A stretch of DNA of 12,258 nt from assembly GCA_937916565.1 (NCBI GenBank), contig CALFSR010000124.1, forward strand, positions 1-12,258. The letters are read 5' to 3'. The notes beneath the pieces were generated by a model. The model was not told the origin of the DNA. It ran no database searches and saw only the letters and a list, made by a program, of their open reading frames with translations. The position numbers were made by a program, and so were the translations under genes. This DNA comes from an uncultured Bacillota bacterium (GTDB lineage Bacteria > Bacillota > Limnochordia > Limnochordales > ZCTH02-B6). Of the stretch, positions 7,875 through 12,258 are shown piece by piece. Numbering within the stretch: the first letter of the stretch is position 1; each line of letters begins with the position of its first letter.

Positions 7875-7913
7875 TAGTTGCATTGTTTGTCCTTGCCGAG
7901 CAATTAGTTGCAT
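7875..7913. repeat. 9-bp direct repeat TAGTTGCAT, two copies 30 bp apart
   Basis: Copies are at 7875–7883 and 7905–7913. On the minus strand they read ATGCAACTA just upstream of the GTG start of the hypothetical gene. A start-to-start distance of 30 bp is close to three helical turns, which would suit a regulator bound on one DNA face. The copies are exact; the operator role is inference. Confidence 0.4.
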
Positions 7914-8189
7914 GAAGGGGAAGTCCTTTGGTAATTTGAAGTTCTTATCTGTCGTATCTAACGGGACGCGTGTCAGTCGGTCAACCCGGGTGATGGTCTA
8001 GATGGTGTGTAAGACCTGAGCCATCTGGGTTACCATCGGCGGCAAAGGGACACAACAAGGAGTCCCAGACCTATGGAAGTTGGTCATCAAAGAGCTTCTG
8101 GGGGCCGACATTTGCGACGTCCCGGGCACCCGAAACTGAAACGAACGGAGTCAGTCGGTTCGGCCGGGACTACCGAATGGGTACAAGAC

Positions 8190-8210
8190 TTGGCACATCG
8201 GTTGTGCCAA
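8190..8210. repeat. Perfect 8-bp inverted repeat upstream of the McrB-like gene
   Basis: TTGGCACA (8190–8197) and TGTGCCAA (8203–8210) flank a 5-nt TCGGT. No T-tract follows, so it is not a standard terminator. It lies about 158 bp before the McrB-like start and could be a dimeric repressor operator or a leader hairpin. Confidence 0.5.
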
Positions 8211-8249
8211 TGCCCGGTCCGAGACCAAGCTTCCCCAAGCCCGCGGCTT

Positions 8250-8265
8250 CGTGGCGTCTGCCACG
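8250..8265. repeat. Short GC hairpin in the McrB-like leader
   Basis: CGTGGC (8250–8255) and GCCACG (8260–8265) flank GTCT. This 6-bp stem with a tetraloop lies 102 bp before the start codon. Such stems arise readily in GC-rich DNA, so its significance is low. Confidence 0.3.
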
Positions 8266-8350
8266 CCGAGTCATGGACGTCACTTCAGCGCGGAAGCGCC
8301 CCGAATGGCGCCGTGTTGACCGGGTCGCGGTTCCCCGGGGAAAGCCGCGA

Positions 8351-8357
8351 AGAAGGA
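8351..8357 (+). promoter_or_regulatory. Shine-Dalgarno site of the McrB-like gene
   Basis: AGAAGGA lies 10 nt before ATG 8368. No better start is visible, and the predicted protein becomes family-like within the first tens of residues. Confidence 0.6.
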
Positions 8358-8367
8358 CGGGTAAACG

Positions 8368-11142
8368 ATGGCGAAACCTGCCCCCGATACGAGCGCCCTG
8401 ACCTATCTCAAGGCGCTGCTGGTCAAGGCATCAACCAACCGTGCGTTCCGCGATATGGTCACTGCCCATGACGCCGTGCTGCAAACATACGGCAAGGTTT
8501 TCTCACCAGAGCACCTTCCACACCTCCAAGAGCAAGAATTCCGGGAGTTCCTTCTCTTCAAGAACAACAGGCACTGGACGGGCCTCCATCGCCACGCAGA
8601 CGATCTATGCCGTGACATGGAACGGCTACGCCGGGCATTGAGCGCACTGATGGATGAGGCGCGCCCGCTCTCGGAACGGTTGGACTACGCAATCGAGTTG
8701 GTTGCCGGTATGGGCAAAGCCGTAGCGACAGCAGTTCTGCACGTGGCTTATCCGGAAAAGTACGGCGTCTGGAACAACACGTCGGAGGAGGCGCTCCGCT
8801 CCCTCGGTCTTTGGCCGTCCTTCCCGAGGGGTCAGAGTACGGGGCAGCAGTATGCGCAGGTAAATCGCCTATTGTTACAGCTTGCCCGGGAGCTCCAGAC
8901 GGATCTTTGGACTCTGGACGCGCTTCTCTGGTACGCGACGACAAAGTCCGCGACGCGATCGCAAGAGTCCACGGGTGCCCGTGGCTCCGATTCCGACCAG
9001 CCTGTCCACCGAGTGTTGGAAGTCTGGTGGGTCAATCAAGGACAAACGTTTCGCAGCGAGTCGCGTGGCGGCTATTTCTGGGCACCGCTTCAAGACCGGC
9101 GTGGTGCCACGCCGGTACATTGGCGTCGTATGGAACAGGTCCGCCCGGGTGACATCGTGCTCCACTATAGCGAGGGTTTCATCCGGGCCGTCAGCCGCGT
9201 GCAGTCTGCGCCGGAACAAGCGTTGTACCCTGACAATGCGAACCGCGAATACGGTCAACGTGTTGGGAATCTGATCCGAACCAGCTATAGTTCACTCGTT
9301 CCACCCGTACCCAGGGCTGTCGCGGCCACTTTGACTCATCTACCCGCGTCCGAGCATCCGTTTCTACCGTCCGGGGCTGTGCAGCAGGGGTACCTTTACA
9401 GATTCGGAGTCGACGCCCTGCGGGAGCTGGTCACGAGCTTTGCGACGAACTGGCCCTCCTGGGTTACCGATGTCGTGGCGCCGGGAGCAGCACCACCCAC
9501 TCCCGACCATGCAGCTCTCCGCCGGTTTATAGCCGAGATTCGAGGCATGAACCTCGGCGTGTACCAAGGCGTCAGACGCCGCTACAAGCCGCTGATGTTG
9601 TTGGCAGCTGTTCGGTGCATGGCTGAAGAAACACCGGTTGCCTTTTCCGAGGGGAATCTGATCCGGTACTACCGCCAGTTTGCCCAAGCAGTGCACGCAG
9701 ATTCTTCCCACCCAGAGTACCCGTACTACCATCTCACCAATGACGGTTTCTGGAGCATCGTCACCCAAGAGGGGTCGCCGTTTACATCGCACGGAACACC
9801 CAACCAGGGCGCACTGCGGGAGACACACATTGAAATCCCGACCGATCGGGCCGAATGCATCAGGGACGCTAGACTCCGCCCCTATGTCTTGGGCGCCCTC
9901 AAGACGTACTTCGAAGACCCCGAGTGGACGCAGTTGGCCGCGATTTGGCCTGAGCTCAACACCGCTCGAGCCGTCGGAAACGAAAGGGGCGAGCGTCCGA
10001 CGATGCTACCACCCGAACCGTTGCAAGACCTTGAGGCTATCACCGCCTCTTTCCACCAAGACCTGGAGCAAAGCAACGTGCTCTTCGATCCTAGCTTCGT
10101 CCGTGCGTTTGTGACGAGCCTGGCCACCAAGCCGTTCGCGATCCTTACGGGTTTGTCGGGCTCCGGCAAGACCCAGCTAGCGCTGCAGTTTGGCCGTTGG
10201 CTCGGTGAGGAGCGGGTGCTTATCGTGCCGGTGCGACCGGATTGGACGGGATCGGACGCCCTTTTCGGATATCAGGATGCGCTGCTTGAGCCGCGCAACG
10301 GCCGCCGTGCGTGGCATGTGCCGCTCGCTCTGGAATTCATGCTCCGGGCGGCCCGGGATCCGCACTGGCCCTACTTGCTCATCCTCGACGAGATGAACCT
10401 TGCCCACGTTGAGAGGTACTTCGCCGACGTGCTATCCGGCATGGAGTCCGGAGAGGAGTGCTTACCCAACCTCGTTCGAGAAGAAGACGGGCTATGGCGG
10501 ATGGCCGGTGAGCCGGCGCGCATCCCCTTCCCCCGCAACCTGTTCGTCGTCGGCACCGTCAACGTGGATGAGACCACCTACATGTTTTCACCCAAAGTAC
10601 TCGACCGCGCCAATACCCTGGAGTTCCGCGTCGCTACCGTGGACTTAAGCGATCAGCTGCGCAGACCTGTCCCGTGCCCCCCGGGTCCAGGAGAGCTCGT
10701 TCGGGGGTTCCTCGCCATCGCCGTTGACCCCGACTGGCACGTCGACAACCCGCACCCGGAAAGACAACGCGTCAGCGAAGAGCTGCGCCGGCTGCACGCC
10801 ATCTTGCACCGGTACGGGTTCGAGTTTGGCCACCGCGTGTTTACGGAGAGCTTGCGCTTTGCGGCCATGCTGGCCGCGGCCGGTGAGTCGAGCGTGGATG
10901 CGGCACTCGACGCCATCCTCATGCAAAAGGTATTGCCCCGGCTCCACGGCAACCGCCGCCGGCTGGAGCCGGTCTTGGAGGCGGTCGGGGCGTTTGCATT
11001 TTACCCGGAAACCGCACCGGCCCCGGATGATGCCTTGCGGCGACTTAACCTGTTGAACCCGCCCAACATCGAGGGTGCTCCCCGGCTCGCGCGCTCCTTC
11101 GCCAAGCTGCAACGCATGATGAGCAACCTGCAGGCGAACTAG
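8368..11142 (+). CDS. McrB-like AAA+ NTPase with three putative DNA-reader modules (type IV restriction)
   Basis: This 924-residue protein is the motor and specificity subunit of a McrBC-like system, which cuts modified foreign DNA after NTP-driven translocation. Modules in order: residues ~1–195 are helical with an HhH-like GMGKAVATAVLHVAYPEKYGVWN segment (~114–136). Residues ~212–365 look EVE/PUA-like (EVWWVNQGQTF, GGYFWAP, GDIVLHYSEGFIRAVSRV). Residues ~380–535 resemble the sulfur-binding domain of phosphorothioate-dependent enzymes (YKPLMLLAAV at 406–415, HPEYPYYHLTNDGFW at 448–462). The AAA+ domain follows: Walker A GLSGSGKT (595–602), Walker B LLILDEMN (670–677), the GTVNVDE motif (729–735) and VLDRANTLEF with a candidate arginine finger, R747. 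A helical C-terminus (~770–924) follows. No stop or frameshift is seen. A DUF2357 partner starts 25 bp downstream. The NTPase assignment is firm. The reader assignments are remembered motif similarity; actual ligands are unknown. Confidence 0.88.
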   Translation: MAKPAPDTSALTYLKALLVKASTNRAFRDMVTAHDAVLQTYGKVFSPEHLPHLQEQEFREFLLFKNNRHWTGLHRHADDLCRDMERLRRALSALMDEARPLSERLDYAIELVAGMGKAVATAVLHVAYPEKYGVWNNTSEEALRSLGLWPSFPRGQSTGQQYAQVNRLLLQLARELQTDLWTLDALLWYATTKSATRSQESTGARGSDSDQPVHRVLEVWWVNQGQTFRSESRGGYFWAPLQDRRGATPVHWRRMEQVRPGDIVLHYSEGFIRAVSRVQSAPEQALYPDNANREYGQRVGNLIRTSYSSLVPPVPRAVAATLTHLPASEHPFLPSGAVQQGYLYRFGVDALRELVTSFATNWPSWVTDVVAPGAAPPTPDHAALRRFIAEIRGMNLGVYQGVRRRYKPLMLLAAVRCMAEETPVAFSEGNLIRYYRQFAQAVHADSSHPEYPYYHLTNDGFWSIVTQEGSPFTSHGTPNQGALRETHIEIPTDRAECIRDARLRPYVLGALKTYFEDPEWTQLAAIWPELNTARAVGNERGERPTMLPPEPLQDLEAITASFHQDLEQSNVLFDPSFVRAFVTSLATKPFAILTGLSGSGKTQLALQFGRWLGEERVLIVPVRPDWTGSDALFGYQDALLEPRNGRRAWHVPLALEFMLRAARDPHWPYLLILDEMNLAHVERYFADVLSGMESGEECLPNLVREEDGLWRMAGEPARIPFPRNLFVVGTVNVDETTYMFSPKVLDRANTLEFRVATVDLSDQLRRPVPCPPGPGELVRGFLAIAVDPDWHVDNPHPERQRVSEELRRLHAILHRYGFEFGHRVFTESLRFAAMLAAAGESSVDAALDAILMQKVLPRLHGNRRRLEPVLEAVGAFAFYPETAPAPDDALRRLNLLNPPNIEGAPRLARSFAKLQRMMSNLQAN

Positions 11143-11156
11143 TTTACCAGCTTCGC

Positions 11157-11160
11157 GGAG
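11157..11160 (+). promoter_or_regulatory. Shine-Dalgarno site of the DUF2357 gene
   Basis: GGAG lies 7 nt before ATG 11168 and 14 nt after the McrB-like stop, supporting independent initiation within one operon. Confidence 0.6.
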
Positions 11161-11167
11161 TAAGGCG

Positions 11168-12258
11168 ATGTGGGACGTCGACGCTGCTGAGCTGCCCATC
11201 AAGGATCGTTCCGGCCGGACGTGGGGTACCGTCCTCATCGAGCTACTACCCGACACGCCCTCCACGGGAGCGCCACCACTTCTCGACCGGCGTGGCGATC
11301 CCGAGCTGGAGCCGGGCATGGCCGGTGTGCAGCTGCTCGAGGGGTGTGAGTACCGGTATGAGATCCAGCTCGAGCCGGACGTGCCCCCTGGTAACATAAC
11401 TACCGACCGCCCGGAGATCTTCCGCCGGGATAAAGTGCATGGGCGTACCGGCCGCATCCGTACGGGCCTGTACACCGGTACCCTACCGGTTACCCTCCGC
11501 GCCGGGGATCATCTACTGGGCTCCTTCGAGCTCGAGGTGCGGGCCCGTAAGCTGGACTACCTCTCCCATTACCGTTGGATGCTGCGGGACCTGGCGGACG
11601 TCTTCGCGGAAGTCGTCATGCGCCGTTTCGCGCCAACCGAGGCTTACTTTTCTCCGCGCTGGGACCTCGATGCGCCCACGCTCTACCAGCGGTTTGCCTT
11701 CCTAAAGAGCATCATCGAAGACGACACGTTGGACGGCGCCATATCGCAGATTTTGTCCAGCCCGCATCGCGAGTGGCGAGAGGAGCATGAACTGCGTAGG
11801 ACCGGCCATTCCATCCCGAGCGGCCCGACCGTTGCGCGGGCTATTGCGCGCGGCGGTCAAAGGGTGCCCTGGCGGGCAGGCGGCGGGACCGCCGTGGAAT
11901 CCTTGCCCGTACAAATGCCGGTCGACCGGTACTTTGAAACCTACGATACGATACCCAACCGGTTCGTCAAACACGTGCTGGCCCATTGGCGCAACACCGC
12001 AGCGGATGTGGCCAGCGCCCTCTCCGGGGCCGCAGGCGGCGCACCGGTCCAGCGTGGGATTGCGGAAGCCAATAGTTTGCTCGCCCGGCTCGATGAGACT
12101 TTAGCGCAGCCGTTTTTCCGGGAGGTCTCCCCGCTTACGCAGATCCCGGCGGGAAACCAGGTTCTCCAAAAGCGCGCCGGCTACCGGGACGTGTACGGGC
12201 TTTTTGTCCAATCCGAGCTGGCGGCGCTGCTAGCGTGGCCCGGGGGAGAGGATGTTTA
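11168..12258 (+). CDS. DUF2357 protein, McrC-like partner (partial, runs off the window)
   Basis: Frame 2 is open from ATG 11168 to the window end: 363 codons with no stop. DUF2357 proteins follow McrB-like NTPases and usually carry a C-terminal PD-(D/E)XK nuclease, playing the McrC role. Residues ~1–125 are β-rich (WGTVLIELLPD, YRYEIQLEP, TGLYTGTLPVTL, GSFELEVRARKLDY). Then come YRWMLRDLADVFAEVVMRRF (~136–154), YQRFAFLKSII and the family-typical ETYDTIPNRFVKHVLAHW at ~257–274. YRDVYGLF near the end also fits the family. The nuclease core should lie beyond 12258 and cannot be checked. The 25-bp spacing after the McrB-like gene implies one operon. I chose this start for its GGAG site. It could conceivably lack a nuclease domain; only the missing 3' part would tell. 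Confidence 0.82.
   Translation, partial: MWDVDAAELPIKDRSGRTWGTVLIELLPDTPSTGAPPLLDRRGDPELEPGMAGVQLLEGCEYRYEIQLEPDVPPGNITTDRPEIFRRDKVHGRTGRIRTGLYTGTLPVTLRAGDHLLGSFELEVRARKLDYLSHYRWMLRDLADVFAEVVMRRFAPTEAYFSPRWDLDAPTLYQRFAFLKSIIEDDTLDGAISQILSSPHREWREEHELRRTGHSIPSGPTVARAIARGGQRVPWRAGGGTAVESLPVQMPVDRYFETYDTIPNRFVKHVLAHWRNTAADVASALSGAAGGAPVQRGIAEANSLLARLDETLAQPFFREVSPLTQIPAGNQVLQKRAGYRDVYGLFVQSELAALLAWPGGEDV

Larger units (their letters stand above)
7867..8367. other. Divergent intergenic region (hypothetical gene / McrB-like gene)
   Basis: About 500 bp, more AT-rich at its left end (7867–7970), probably holds outward promoters for both directions, though I see no convincing −35/−10 pair. It contains a 9-bp direct repeat (7875–7883, 7905–7913), the string GTCAGTCGGT twice (7972, 8150), and two short hairpins (8190–8210, 8250–8265). 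Plus-strand frames at 8073–8471 and 8177–8401 are rich in Arg, Pro and Ser, match nothing and run into the McrB-like gene, so I do not call them genes. The frame ending at 8141 (…LWKLVIKELLGAD…) has no start codon. Confidence 0.5.

Noticed and set aside
6631..8001. 456-codon plus-strand open frame
   Set aside because: It lies opposite the XRE-ImmA gene and the small hypothetical gene, both of which show family or domain motifs. The plus-strand product has no recognisable domain, so it is an antisense shadow of GC-rich coding DNA.
8073..8471. 132-codon plus-strand frame with AAGGAG upstream
   Set aside because: Despite a ribosome-site-like string, the product is low-complexity (Arg, Gly, Pro, Ser), matches nothing and overlaps the start of the McrB-like gene by about 100 bp.
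1..12258. CRISPR arrays, tRNA or rRNA genes, insertion sequences
   Set aside because: I saw no regularly spaced repeats, no cloverleaf or rRNA sequence, and no transposase or terminal inverted repeats, including at the jetC–jetD junction.

Overview
The window is GC-rich bacterial DNA carrying part of a defence island: a decayed Wadjet (jetABCD) operon, a broken toxin–antitoxin-like pair, and an apparently intact McrBC-like type IV restriction locus that runs off the right edge. High GC, close gene packing, ATGA-type overlaps and Shine-Dalgarno sites suggest a GC-rich bacterium. A thermophilic Bacillota or similar lineage would fit, but nothing here fixes the taxon.

Positions 1–5414 (+) hold a type I Wadjet operon, recognised by jetA (DUF3375), jetB (DUF4194) and jetC (MukB/SMC-like ATPase). 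It looks dead. jetA has an in-frame amber codon at 96–98. The third reading frame is a chimera: JetC runs from its Walker A up to the conserved SASERWREDD…EHEH block, then switches in frame (about 5142–5150) into the last ~89 residues of JetD. The JetC ABC signature and Walker B are gone, as are the JetD DUF3322 part and TOPRIM nuclease core. Only jetB is unbroken.

Positions 5663–7866 (−) carry a small hypothetical SH3/KOW-like gene, an XRE + ImmA/IrrE metalloprotease (HELAH motif), and, overlapping it by one base, a DUF4411 PIN-like gene with an ochre codon at position 17. The probable toxin is therefore broken while its regulator/protease partner is intact.

Positions 7867–8367 are a divergent intergenic region with a 9-bp direct repeat and two short hairpins. 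Positions 8368–12258 (+) encode a 924-residue McrB-like NTPase with three putative DNA-reader modules before the AAA+ domain (HhH-like, EVE/PUA-like, sulfur-binding-domain-like), then the first 363 residues of its DUF2357 (McrC-like) partner. This pair is the only system in the window that looks functional.
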